This document shows, piece after piece, positions 6,676-14,017 of a DNA stretch of 14,418 nucleotides. The notes under the pieces were generated by a model that was not told the DNA's origin, did no database searches, and worked only from the letters and a program-made list of their open reading frames with translations. Source of the stretch: DATCYZ01 sp036526195 (GTDB lineage Bacteria > Pseudomonadota > Gammaproteobacteria > Burkholderiales > SG8-39); contig DATCYZ010000144.1 in the NCBI GenBank assembly GCA_036526195.1, positions 1 to 14,418 of the forward strand, written 5' to 3'. Every line of letters begins with the position of its first letter. The first letter of the stretch is position 1. A program made the translations under genes and the position numbers.

Positions 6676-6680
6676 GAGCC

Positions 6681-7631
6681 ATGTTGATGCGTCATGCAGC
6701 GATGCTGCTGTGCCTGTTTGCGGTCGTGCCGGCGGTGGCACAGGAGAAATTCCCGGCACGTCCGGTCGAGTTCATCGTGCCCTGGGGCCCGGGCGGCGGC
6801 GCCGACCAGCTGGCGCGCAAGATGGCGCGCATGCTCGAGCCCGAACTCAAGGTGTCGATGCCGGTGGTGAACGTGCCGGGCGCCACCGGCAGCACCGGGA
6901 TGACGAAGATGCTCTCCGCGCCGGCCGACGGCTACGCGATCTCGGTCTACATCGCCGACACGCATGCGCTGCTCGCCACGGCCAAGCCGCGCTTCAGTGC
7001 GGACGATTTCATCCCGCTCGGCATCATGATCCGGCAGCCCTCGGCGCTGTTCGTGAAGAACGACAGCCCGTTCAAGACCTGGGCCGACGTCGTCAAGGCG
7101 GCGAAGGCGGAGCCGGGCAAGCTGAAGGTCGCGATCCTCGGCTTCGGCAGCGTCGATGACATGGCCCTCAAGTACATGGAAGGCAAGGGCATCCGCTTCA
7201 CCGGCGTGCCGTATGCGAAGCCGGGCGAACGCTACACCGCGATCCTCGGCGGGCACGCGGACCTGCTCTACGAGCAGCCGGGGGACGTGCGCTCCTTCCT
7301 CGATTCGAAGCAGATGCGCCCGATCCTGATCTTCAACAAGGAACGCCTGCTGCCAGAATTCGCCGACATCATGGTGTCGAAGGAAGCGAAGCTGGAGGTG
7401 TACCTGCCGCAGTTCCGCTCGGTGGTGGTGCGTGCCGGGACCGACCCGGCGCGCGTCAAGGTGCTAGCCGACGCGGTTGCCAAGGCGGCCAACGACCCGG
7501 AGTTCTACGGCTTCCTGAAGGAAAGCCTGGCGCTTCGCGACAGCTTCATCCCGGCGGCGCAGGCGAAGAAGTTCCTCGACGGGGAACTCGCGGCCATGCA
7601 GAAGTTCGCCGATTCGCTGAAGAAGAAGTGA
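6681..7631 (+). CDS. tctC: TctC/Bug-type periplasmic solute-binding protein
   Basis: A 316-residue protein, the usual length for TctC receptors. Residues 1-20 form a Sec signal peptide ending AVA, with cleavage before QEKFPARPV. The mature start RPVEFIVPWGPGGGADQLAR (27-46) is the family hallmark: strand, glycine loop and helix that hold a carboxylate of the ligand. Typical later features are NVPGATGSTG and GVPYAKPGERYTAILGGHAD. It captures an organic anion in the periplasm and hands it to the membrane pair TctB/TctA, using an ion gradient rather than ATP. The variant loop PWGPGGGADQ, rather than the more common PFPPGG-x-x-D form, may reflect ligand choice but this is not established. First gene of the operon; the tctB start overlaps its stop by 4 bases. 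Confidence 0.93.
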   Translation: MLMRHAAMLLCLFAVVPAVAQEKFPARPVEFIVPWGPGGGADQLARKMARMLEPELKVSMPVVNVPGATGSTGMTKMLSAPADGYAISVYIADTHALLATAKPRFSADDFIPLGIMIRQPSALFVKNDSPFKTWADVVKAAKAEPGKLKVAILGFGSVDDMALKYMEGKGIRFTGVPYAKPGERYTAILGGHADLLYEQPGDVRSFLDSKQMRPILIFNKERLLPEFADIMVSKEAKLEVYLPQFRSVVVRAGTDPARVKVLADAVAKAANDPEFYGFLKESLALRDSFIPAAQAKKFLDGELAAMQKFADSLKKK

Positions 7632-8200
7632 GCGTCGTCGCCCGCGCGGCGGGCGCGGCGCCCTATGCGGTGCTGCTCGCGTTTGCGGCCGGGTTCTGGG
7701 TGCTGGCCGACCGCATCGAGTATCTCGGCGCCGGTTCGCGCATCGGGCCCGATGCCTGGCCGAAGGCGATCCTGCTCTTCATGGGGCTGCTCTGCCTGTG
7801 GGAGATCGGCAAGCGGCTGTTTGGCCGCGGCGCGGCCGCGGTGGATGGCATCCTGCAAAGCCTGATGGAGAAGGCCGAAGCGGCCGATGCGCAGGCGGCC
7901 CCCGGCGCGCCCGTGGTCCCGCCGAGCGGCGCCCGGCTCGCCGCCGGCATGGCGGTCACCCTCGGCTACGTGCTGCTGGTCGACGTGCTCGGCTTCTTCC
8001 TCGCCACCACCGCCTTCCTCACCGGCTTCGCCCTGGTCGGCGGCTACCGGCGCCGCGGCCTGGCGCTCGGCATCGGCATCGCCGGCAGCCTCGTGCTCTT
8101 CGTCGCCTTCGTGAAGGTGGTCTACGTCTCGCTGCCGCTCGGGGTCGGGCCGTTTCGCGCGGTCTCGCTCGGGCTGATGACGCTCCTCTCGGTGCGCTAG
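7628..8200 (+). CDS. tctB: TctB-type small membrane subunit of the TTT transporter
   Basis: A 190-residue membrane protein with about four to five hydrophobic segments (around 11-28, 45-62, 104-121, 122-138 and 146-166). The short soluble linker between the second and third is alanine/proline-rich (about 80-100). Early features fit TctB: ADRIEYLGAGSRIGPDAWPKAI resembles the common G-P-G-x-x-P-x-x-x-x pattern. The small subunit works with TctA in the inner membrane; its exact role is not known. Start is GTG, sharing GTGA with the tctC stop, a classic coupling arrangement. TctB sequences diverge strongly, so identification rests on size, topology and position between tctC and tctA. Confidence 0.88.
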   Translation: MSVVARAAGAAPYAVLLAFAAGFWVLADRIEYLGAGSRIGPDAWPKAILLFMGLLCLWEIGKRLFGRGAAAVDGILQSLMEKAEAADAQAAPGAPVVPPSGARLAAGMAVTLGYVLLVDVLGFFLATTAFLTGFALVGGYRRRGLALGIGIAGSLVLFVAFVKVVYVSLPLGVGPFRAVSLGLMTLLSVR

Positions 8201-8204
8201 GCCG

Positions 8205-9707
8205 ATGGACGTGCTGGCGCAACTCGCGGCGGGATTTGCCCTGGTGCTCGCGCCGACCAACCTGCTGGTGCTGTTCATCGGGCTGGTGCTCGGCCTGCTG
8301 GTCGCGGTGCTGCCCGGGCTGACCCTGGTCATGGGCGTGGTGCTGGCGCTGCCCTTCACCTACGCCATGGACATCACGCCGGCCATCATCCTGCTCACGG
8401 CCATGTACGTCACCGGCACCTACGGCGGCGCGCTGACGGCGATCCTGTTCCGCGTGCCAGGCGAGCCGATCGACGTGCCGCTGCTGTGGGACGGCTACAC
8501 CATGGCGCGCAACGGCGAGCCCGCGCGCGCGCTCGGCTGGACACTGGCCGCGGCCTTCGTCGGCGGATTGGTGGCTACCGGCGTCATGGTGGCCTTTGCC
8601 GAGCCGGTGGCGCGCATCGCGCTGACGCTGTCGACGCCGGAGTACTTCGCCATCATCTTCTTCGGGCTGGCGAGCGTGGTGTCCCTCGGCGGCGGCTCGG
8701 TGACGAATGCGCTGATCAGCCTGTGCCTGGGCCTGCTGATCGCCACGGTGGGCGTCGATGCCACCTACGGCGCGGAGCGCTTTGCCTTCGGCGTGCCGAT
8801 GCTGGCCGACGGGCTGGAGTACCTGCTGGTGATGGTCGGCGCCTATGGCATCGGCGAGGTCTTCACCCGATTGCACCAGGGCTACGCCGCCACCTCGATC
8901 GGCACGGCGGGCCGCATCCAGACCCGCCTGCCCGGGCTGCGTCAGGTCGCGGCGCTGAAGGGCACCTTCGCGCGCGGTTCGCTGGTCGGGGTGATCGTCG
9001 GCCTGGTGCCCGGCGCAGGGGCAACGATCGCCTCGTTCGTCGCCTACGGCACCGAGGGCCAGTACGGGCGTCGCCGGGGCGAACTCGGCACCGGCATCGC
9101 CGAGGGCATCGTCGCGCCGCAGACCGCGGCCACCTCCTCGGTGGGCGGGGCGATGATTCCCCTGCTCACCATGGGTATCCCGGGCAGCGGTGCCACCGCG
9201 ATCATCCTCGGCGCCTTCCTGCTGCACGGCGTGCAGCCGGGCCCGCAGATCTTCGCCAACCCGGAGCAATCGGCCGTGGTCTATGCGGTTTTCGCCTCGA
9301 TGTTCCTCGGCGTGATCGGCATGTGCCTGATCGGCTTCTTCGCCATCAAGCTGCTGGTGCGGGTGCTGGCGTTTCCCGAGGCGATCGTCTCGGCCTTCGT
9401 CGTGATGTTCTGCTTCATCGGTGCCTTCGCCGCGCGCAACACGCTGTCGGACCTGTACGTGATCACCGCCTTCGGGGTGCTCGGTTTCCTCTTCGAGCGC
9501 TTCCGCTTCCCGATCGCGCCGCTGGTGCTCGGGTCGATCCTCGGGCCGCTTGCGGAGAACACCTTCATGACCACCATGATCAGCTTCGACAACGACTGGA
9601 CAGTGTTCTTCACCCGCCCGGTGGCGGGCACGGTGATGCTGCTGGCACTGGTGGCGCTCGGCTATCCGGCGGTACGCCGGCTGAGGGAAACGCGCCGCGC
9701 GGCGTAG
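8205..9707 (+). CDS. tctA: TctA-type large membrane subunit of the TTT transporter
   Basis: A 500-residue polytopic membrane protein of normal TctA length. Family motifs are visible: VLPGLT (35-40), GTYGGALTAILFRVPG (71-86), GLVPGAGATIASFVAYG (266-282) and MGIPGSGATAIILGA (323-337). It is the permease channel that moves the anion delivered by TctC across the inner membrane. The segment before the last motif reads APQTAATSSVGG (304-315); the family usually has APE-(T/A)-ANNA-x-x-GG, so an acidic residue and two asparagines are replaced. This may mark altered substrate or ion coupling. The ATG is 4 bases after tctB. The gap to the dehydrogenase is only 30 bases, so transporter and enzymes are almost certainly one operon. 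Confidence 0.93.
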   Translation: MDVLAQLAAGFALVLAPTNLLVLFIGLVLGLLVAVLPGLTLVMGVVLALPFTYAMDITPAIILLTAMYVTGTYGGALTAILFRVPGEPIDVPLLWDGYTMARNGEPARALGWTLAAAFVGGLVATGVMVAFAEPVARIALTLSTPEYFAIIFFGLASVVSLGGGSVTNALISLCLGLLIATVGVDATYGAERFAFGVPMLADGLEYLLVMVGAYGIGEVFTRLHQGYAATSIGTAGRIQTRLPGLRQVAALKGTFARGSLVGVIVGLVPGAGATIASFVAYGTEGQYGRRRGELGTGIAEGIVAPQTAATSSVGGAMIPLLTMGIPGSGATAIILGAFLLHGVQPGPQIFANPEQSAVVYAVFASMFLGVIGMCLIGFFAIKLLVRVLAFPEAIVSAFVVMFCFIGAFAARNTLSDLYVITAFGVLGFLFERFRFPIAPLVLGSILGPLAENTFMTTMISFDNDWTVFFTRPVAGTVMLLALVALGYPAVRRLRETRRAA

Positions 9708-9737
9708 AATCGCGGAACGACGAATCGGGGGCAGGAC

Positions 9738-11180
9738 ATGGGGGCAGAACCCGGAAAGCAGGCGCTGCAGGGTGCGGATCCGAGCGACGCAAAGGCCGTG
9801 GTCGGCGCGCTCGTCGAGCGCGCGCGCCGCGCGCAGGCGCTTGCCGAAAAATGGACGCAGGCGCAGGCAGACGAGGCCGTGACCGCCTGCGGCTGGGCGA
9901 TCTGCCAGCCGGAGAACAACCGGCGGCTGGCCGAACTCGCGGTGCGCGACACCGGCCTTGGCAACGTGCCCGACAAGATCGCCAAGAACGAGCGCAAGAC
10001 CATGGGCCTGCTGCGCGACCTGAAGGGCGCGAAGTCCGTGGGCGTCATCGCCGAGCATCCCGAACTCGGGCTGGTGGAGATCGCCCGCCCGGTCGGCGTG
10101 GTGGCGGCGATCACCCCCTCGACGAACCCGGGGGCGACGCCGGCGAACAAGATCATCAATGCGCTGAAGGGCCGCAACGCGGTGATCCTCGCGCCCTCGC
10201 CCAAGGGCTGGTCGACCGCGGCGCTGCTGCTGGAGTTCATGCACGCGGAACTGGACCGCATCGGCGCGCCGCGCGACCTGGTGCAATGCCTGCCGACGCC
10301 GGTGACCAAGGCCGCGACCCACGAGCTGATGCGGCAGGCCGACCTGATCGTCGCCACCGGCTCGCAGGCGAACGTGCGCGCCGCGTACAGTTCGGGGACC
10401 CCGGCGGTCGGCGTGGGCCTCGGCAACGTCGCGGTGATCGTGGACGCGGGCGCGGACGCGGAGGACGCGGCGCGCAAGATCATGCAGTCGAAGTGCTTCG
10501 ACAACGCCACCAGCTGCTCCTCCGAGAACAGCCTGGTGATCGTCGAGGCGATCCACGCGCGCATGCTCGCGGCGCTCGAGGCGGTCGGCGGCGTGCTGCT
10601 CGATGCAGCCGAACGCGAGCAGCTGCTCGCGGCGCTGTTCGCCGGCGGCAGGCTGAATCCGGAGATGATGGCGCGGCCGGTGCCGGACCTGCTGCGCATC
10701 GCGGGCCTCGGCAACCCGCGGCTCGGCAAGGCGCGCTTCCTGATGGTCGAGGAGGCGGGCATCGGGCCGAAGGCGCCGTTCTCCGGGGAGAAGCTCTCCC
10801 TCGTGCTGACGCTGTACCGCGTGCCGGATTTCGACGCCGCCTTCGACACGGTGCGCCGGCTGTATGCCTTCCAGGGCGCAGGCCACTCGGTCGGGATCCA
10901 CACCACGGACGAGGCCCACGTGATGCGCCTCGGGCTGGAGATGCCCGCGGCGCGGGTGATCGTCAACCAGGCGCACGCCATCGCCAACGGCGGGGCCTTC
11001 GACAACGGGCTGCCGTTCTCGCTTTCCATGGGCTGCGGCACCTGGGGGCGCAATTCCATTTCGGAAAACATGAACTACCGTCATTACCTGAACACCACCC
11101 GCATCGTCCGCACGATCGCGCCGCGGGTGCCGAGCCAGGACGAGCTCTTCGGCGACTGGCTGCGGAAGTACCCGCGCTAG
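9738..11180 (+). CDS. sauS: CoA-acylating aldehyde dehydrogenase, sulfoacetaldehyde dehydrogenase (SauS)-like
   Basis: A 480-residue aldehyde dehydrogenase of the acylating class, related to the N-terminal part of AdhE and to EutE/SauS. The cofactor-binding region is at 125-156 (ITPSTNPGATPANK and APSPK). The catalytic cysteine is Cys260 in NATSCSSENS. The C-terminal SMGCGTWGRNSISENMN is typical of SauS and AdhE-like enzymes. Reaction of the named enzyme: sulfoacetyl-CoA + NADPH to sulfoacetaldehyde + CoA + NADP+, in the cytosol. The order after a TTT transporter and before a CoA ligase fits a role in reducing an imported, CoA-activated acid. Other short acyl-CoA or aldehyde pairs (acetyl, malonate semialdehyde, glyoxylate-like) remain possible; nothing in the sequence alone proves the sulfo group. 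The ATG has a G-rich site (GGGGGCAGG) just upstream. Confidence 0.8.
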   Translation: MGAEPGKQALQGADPSDAKAVVGALVERARRAQALAEKWTQAQADEAVTACGWAICQPENNRRLAELAVRDTGLGNVPDKIAKNERKTMGLLRDLKGAKSVGVIAEHPELGLVEIARPVGVVAAITPSTNPGATPANKIINALKGRNAVILAPSPKGWSTAALLLEFMHAELDRIGAPRDLVQCLPTPVTKAATHELMRQADLIVATGSQANVRAAYSSGTPAVGVGLGNVAVIVDAGADAEDAARKIMQSKCFDNATSCSSENSLVIVEAIHARMLAALEAVGGVLLDAAEREQLLAALFAGGRLNPEMMARPVPDLLRIAGLGNPRLGKARFLMVEEAGIGPKAPFSGEKLSLVLTLYRVPDFDAAFDTVRRLYAFQGAGHSVGIHTTDEAHVMRLGLEMPAARVIVNQAHAIANGGAFDNGLPFSLSMGCGTWGRNSISENMNYRHYLNTTRIVRTIAPRVPSQDELFGDWLRKYPR

Positions 11181-12679
11181 TGCGCACCGTCCGGTACTAC
11201 CTCGACCGGCACGCCCGCGAGCGTCCCGGACGCACCTGGCTCGTGGCCCCGGAAACCGGGCGCGAGTTTTCCTTCGGGCAGCTGCGGCGCGAGGCGCGCA
11301 ACCTTTGCGCCTGGCTGCTTTCCAGCGGCCTGCGACCCGGCGACCGGGTGGGGTTCTACGCGGTCAACGGCTGGCAGACCGCGGTGGTGTTCCTCGGCGC
11401 CATGTACGGTCGCTTCGTCTCGGTGCCGCTCAATCTGGTCGCGCAACCGGCGCAGCTCGAGTACGTGCTCGCGCATTCCGGCGTGCAGATGGTGTTTGCC
11501 GACCCGGAGCATGCGCCGGCGCTCGCGGCGCGCATCGAGGCCGCGGGGCTGTCGACCCGCATCACCGTGATGGACGTCGATGCACCGAGCCTGTTCCTCG
11601 AGGACCGGCTGCCGCGCGGCGAAATCCCGGCGCCGGCGGAAGGCGATCCGGCGCTGCTGATGTACACCTCGGGCACCACCGGACGGCCCAAGGGCTGCCT
11701 GCTGACCCACCGCAACATCGTCTCCGGGGCGCTGTACGTGCAGCAGGCGCACCGGCTCACGGGGCTGGACCGGGTGCTGTCGTCGCTGCCGCTGTATCAC
11801 ATCAACGGGCAGATCGTCGCCACGCTCGGCACCGCGGTGCAGGGCGGCAGCGTGGTGGCGCCGCACCGCTTCTCGGTCTCGCAGTTCTGGGACCTGCTCG
11901 CGCGCCACCGCTGCACCTGGTTCAACGTGGTGCCGACGATCATTTCCTACCTGGTGGCGACGACGGAGACCGCGGGGCTCGACCTGTCGAAGGTGCGCTT
12001 CGGGCGCTCGGCTTCGGCGCCGCTGCCGCCGGAGCTGCACCGGGCCTTCGAGGCGAAGTTCGGCCTGTCGATCATCGAGACCATGGGCATGACCGAGACC
12101 GCGGCGCCGATCTTCTCGAACCCGCTGGAGCCGAAGGCGCGCAAGATCGGCTCGGTGGGCGTGCCGGTGGGCAACCTCGCGCGCGTGGCACGGCCCGACG
12201 GCACGCCGGCCGCCGTGGGCGAAGTCGGCGAACTTCAGGTGCGCGGCGACAACGTCATGCCGCGCTACTACCGCAACCCGGAGGAGACGGCGAAGGCCTT
12301 CACCGAAGATGGCTGGCTGAAGACCGGGGACCTTGGCTGTGTCGACGCGCAGGGCGCCTACTTCGTCACCGGGCGGATCAAGGAGCTGATCATCAAGGGC
12401 GGCGAGAACATCGCCCCGCGCGAGATCGACGACGCCCTGCACCGGCACCCGGCGGTGCTGGAGGCGGCGGCGGTCGGGGTGCCGGACGCCCACTACGGGC
12501 AGGAAATCCTTGCCGGGGTGGTGCTCAAGCCCGGCAGCACGGCCTCGGAAGCCGACCTGCGCGCGTTCTGCGAGAAGCACCTCGGGCGCTACAAGACGCC
12601 GAAGCTGTTCCGCTTCTTCGAGTCCCTGCCGAAGGGCCCCTCGGGCAAGGTGCAGCGGCTGAAGCTGCTCGCCGACTGA
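11180..12679 (+). CDS. AMP-forming CoA ligase, candidate sulfoacetate-CoA ligase (SauT-like)
   Basis: A 499-residue ANL-superfamily ligase. The P-loop TSGTTGRPKG is at 163-172. ETMGMTETAAP is the adenylate-binding segment, then KTGDLG and GRIKELIIKGGENIAPREID at the hinge. The catalytic lysine is K490 in GPSGKVQRLKL. Reaction type: acid + ATP + CoA to acyl-CoA + AMP + PPi, cytosolic. In Cupriavidus necator a ligase of this kind (SauT) makes sulfoacetyl-CoA for SauS. Here the gene directly follows the SauS-like gene, with GTG overlapping TAG by one base (TAGTG), so the two are translationally coupled and expected at matched levels. The substrate is inferred from this pairing; family similarity alone would also allow CaiC- or oxalyl-CoA-synthetase-like activity. 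Last gene of the operon; no clear terminator hairpin with a T-run follows. Confidence 0.82.
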   Translation: MRTVRYYLDRHARERPGRTWLVAPETGREFSFGQLRREARNLCAWLLSSGLRPGDRVGFYAVNGWQTAVVFLGAMYGRFVSVPLNLVAQPAQLEYVLAHSGVQMVFADPEHAPALAARIEAAGLSTRITVMDVDAPSLFLEDRLPRGEIPAPAEGDPALLMYTSGTTGRPKGCLLTHRNIVSGALYVQQAHRLTGLDRVLSSLPLYHINGQIVATLGTAVQGGSVVAPHRFSVSQFWDLLARHRCTWFNVVPTIISYLVATTETAGLDLSKVRFGRSASAPLPPELHRAFEAKFGLSIIETMGMTETAAPIFSNPLEPKARKIGSVGVPVGNLARVARPDGTPAAVGEVGELQVRGDNVMPRYYRNPEETAKAFTEDGWLKTGDLGCVDAQGAYFVTGRIKELIIKGGENIAPREIDDALHRHPAVLEAAAVGVPDAHYGQEILAGVVLKPGSTASEADLRAFCEKHLGRYKTPKLFRFFESLPKGPSGKVQRLKLLAD

Positions 12680-12746
12680 CCTGCGACTGTTGGCAGGCGT
12701 CGTTGCGTCGTCGCGTCACGACATCGGGGACATTTTTCGAAAGGCG

Positions 12747-12777
12747 TTCAACCTTTTCGCCGTTCGTCCGTTATAGA
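12747..12777 (+). promoter_or_regulatory. weak candidate promoter for the 72-residue gene
   Basis: TTCAAC (12747-12752) and TATAGA (12772-12777), 19 bases apart, lie about 35 bases before the ATG at 12813. An imperfect inverted repeat (CGAAAGG / CCTTTTCG) overlaps the -35 region. Hexamers match only partly, so this is tentative. Confidence 0.3.
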
Positions 12778-12812
12778 GGGTAAGGAAACGCCCTCGAGAC
12801 GGACCAACGGCC

Positions 12813-13031
12813 ATGATCGGGAAACTCTTCAACCGGATGAGGCGGCGCGAAAGCGCCGCGGCCCGTGCCGAGCGCGCCTACGACGAGGCGCTGCTCGCCG
12901 GCTGGGTGCCGCCGACCCTCGCGCAACCGGCGCCGCCGCCGCGCTCGAGCGCCGGGCGCCCGCTGGAGGCCTCGGCCGATTCCTTTGCCGAGGCCTTCCT
13001 CGCCCGGGTCTACGCCGCCCAGCAAGCCTGA
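12813..13031 (+). CDS. 72-residue protein of unknown function
   Basis: A short protein with a basic, arginine-rich start (MIGKLFNRMRRRESAAARAER), a proline-rich middle (QPAPPPRSS) and a helical alanine-rich end (ADSFAEAFLARVYAAQQA). There is no signal peptide or membrane segment. G/C dominates third positions, which supports coding, although short frames in GC-rich DNA can arise by chance. The ribosome site is poor. It lies 133 bases beyond the ligase and has its own possible promoter, so it is probably not part of that operon. I do not recognise a family. Confidence 0.5.
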   Translation: MIGKLFNRMRRRESAAARAERAYDEALLAGWVPPTLAQPAPPPRSSAGRPLEASADSFAEAFLARVYAAQQA

Positions 13032-13042
13032 CGGGCGACGCC

Positions 13043-13058
13043 CCGGGCCATGGCCCGG
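13043..13058. repeat. perfect 16-bp palindrome and 11-bp direct repeat before the DMT permease
   Basis: CCGGGCCATGGCCCGG equals its own reverse complement. Its right part, CCATGGCCCGG (13048-13058), is repeated at 13091-13101, 43 bases later, inside the spacer of the likely permease promoter. It could be an operator pair, or folded RNA at the end of the small gene. Confidence 0.5.
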
Positions 13059-13101
13059 ATGCGGTGAGCGAACCTGCCTGATTCAGGGCCCCATGGCCCG
13101 G

Positions 13102-13107
13102 TATAGT
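13102..13107 (+). promoter_or_regulatory. -10 box of the DMT permease promoter
   Basis: TATAGT matches the sigma-70 -10 consensus at five of six positions and sits 13 bases before the ATG at 13121. A weak -35 (CTGATT, 13078-13083) is 18 bases upstream. The implied transcript would have a leader of only a few bases, and no Shine-Dalgarno is seen, so initiation may be leaderless. Confidence 0.4.
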
Positions 13108-13120
13108 CGGCCGGGTCCCC

Positions 13121-13999
13121 ATGCAACTTCCCGGCCCGACGATTCGCGCCATGTTGTGGATGGCCGCCACCGGGCTGCTGTTCACGATGCTGAACGCGAC
13201 CATGAAGGTGCTCGCCCACCAGCTCGATCCCTGGCTGGTCGGCGCGCTGCGCTATGCCATGGGCGCGGTGGTGATGCTGCCGGTGGTCCTGCGGCTGGGC
13301 CTGCGCGCCTCCTGGCCGAAGGCGCCGCGCATGCAGTTCGTGCGCGGCGCCTTCCATACCGGCGGCATGGCGATCTGGTTCATCGCCCTGCCGCTGGTGT
13401 CGCTCGCGGAACTCACCGCCATGAGCTTTGCCGGCCCGATCTTCATCTGCCTCGGGGCGGCGATGTTCCTGCACGAGCGCATGACCGGGGCGCGCTGGGC
13501 GGCGGTGCTGGTGGGCTTTGCCGGGGTGATGCTGGTGGTCAAGCCCTGGGCGGCCAGCGGCGGCACCCTGACCGGCAACCTGCTGCTGCTGTGTTCCGGC
13601 GTGGTGTTCGCCGGGTCCTTCCTGACCGCCAAGGCGCTGACGAGGTACGACCGCCCGGAAGTGGTGGTGCTCTGGCAGCACCTGTGGGTGACCTTCCTCG
13701 GACTGCCGGTGGCGCTCTTCTGGTGGTCGCCGCCCAGCCTCGTGCAATGGGGCCTGCTCGCGTTCTGCGGCGTGGTCGGCTCCGCGGGGCACTACTGCAT
13801 GACGCGGGCGTTTCGCATCGCCGACATCTCCGCGGTGCAGTCGGTGAAGTTCCTCGAGCTGATCTGGGCGGCGATTCTGAGCTGGGCGATCTTCAGCACC
13901 CTGCCTTCTGGCTGGACCGTGGCCGGGGGGCTGGTGATCTTCGCCAGCACCTTCCTGCTGGCGCGCCACGAGTCGCGCGTTGCGGGGCGCGCCGCCTGA
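13121..13999 (+). CDS. DMT-superfamily (EamA) permease
   Basis: A 292-residue protein with about ten hydrophobic segments in two homologous halves (about 8-135 and 145-282), the EamA/RhaT arrangement. Features include the early LNATMKVLAHQLDPWLVGALRY, LRYAMGAVVMLPVV, and AVLVGFAGVMLVVKP closing the first half. EamA proteins export or import small metabolites such as amino acids, purines or nucleotide sugars across the inner membrane. Substrates cannot be told from sequence. It has its own promoter-like elements and is separated from the ligase operon by a small gene, so a link to the central pathway is not supported. The ATG at 13121 is the earliest usable start; another ATG at 13151 would trim the first ten residues but keep all helices. 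Confidence 0.88.
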   Translation: MQLPGPTIRAMLWMAATGLLFTMLNATMKVLAHQLDPWLVGALRYAMGAVVMLPVVLRLGLRASWPKAPRMQFVRGAFHTGGMAIWFIALPLVSLAELTAMSFAGPIFICLGAAMFLHERMTGARWAAVLVGFAGVMLVVKPWAASGGTLTGNLLLLCSGVVFAGSFLTAKALTRYDRPEVVVLWQHLWVTFLGLPVALFWWSPPSLVQWGLLAFCGVVGSAGHYCMTRAFRIADISAVQSVKFLELIWAAILSWAIFSTLPSGWTVAGGLVIFASTFLLARHESRVAGRAA

Positions 14000-14017
14000 G
14001 CCGCGGGCCCCGGCCCC

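Noticed and set aside
6546..6680. Upstream start for tctC
   Set aside because: Would hide the signal peptide behind 45 residues; AAGGAGG supports the ATG at 6681.
8019..11084. Very long minus-strand open frame (about 1021 codons) opposite tctA and the dehydrogenase
   Set aside because: Arginine-, histidine- and glutamine-rich with no domain; an antisense shadow caused by the GC-rich codon use of the genes on the plus strand.
8486..12679. A 1397-codon plus-strand frame that would fuse a long N-terminal region to the CoA ligase
   Set aside because: The part before 11180 is the off-frame reading of tctA and the dehydrogenase and is low-complexity. The ligase starts at the GTG coupled to the upstream stop.
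12680..12740. Hairpin-like GTCG/CGAC repeats after the ligase as a terminator
   Set aside because: Stems are short and no T-run directly follows; not convincing as an intrinsic terminator.
13121..13999. DMT permease as the sulfonate carrier (SauU equivalent) or product exporter of the central pathway
   Set aside because: It has its own promoter-like elements, is separated from the operon by an unrelated small gene, and the operon already has a complete TTT carrier.
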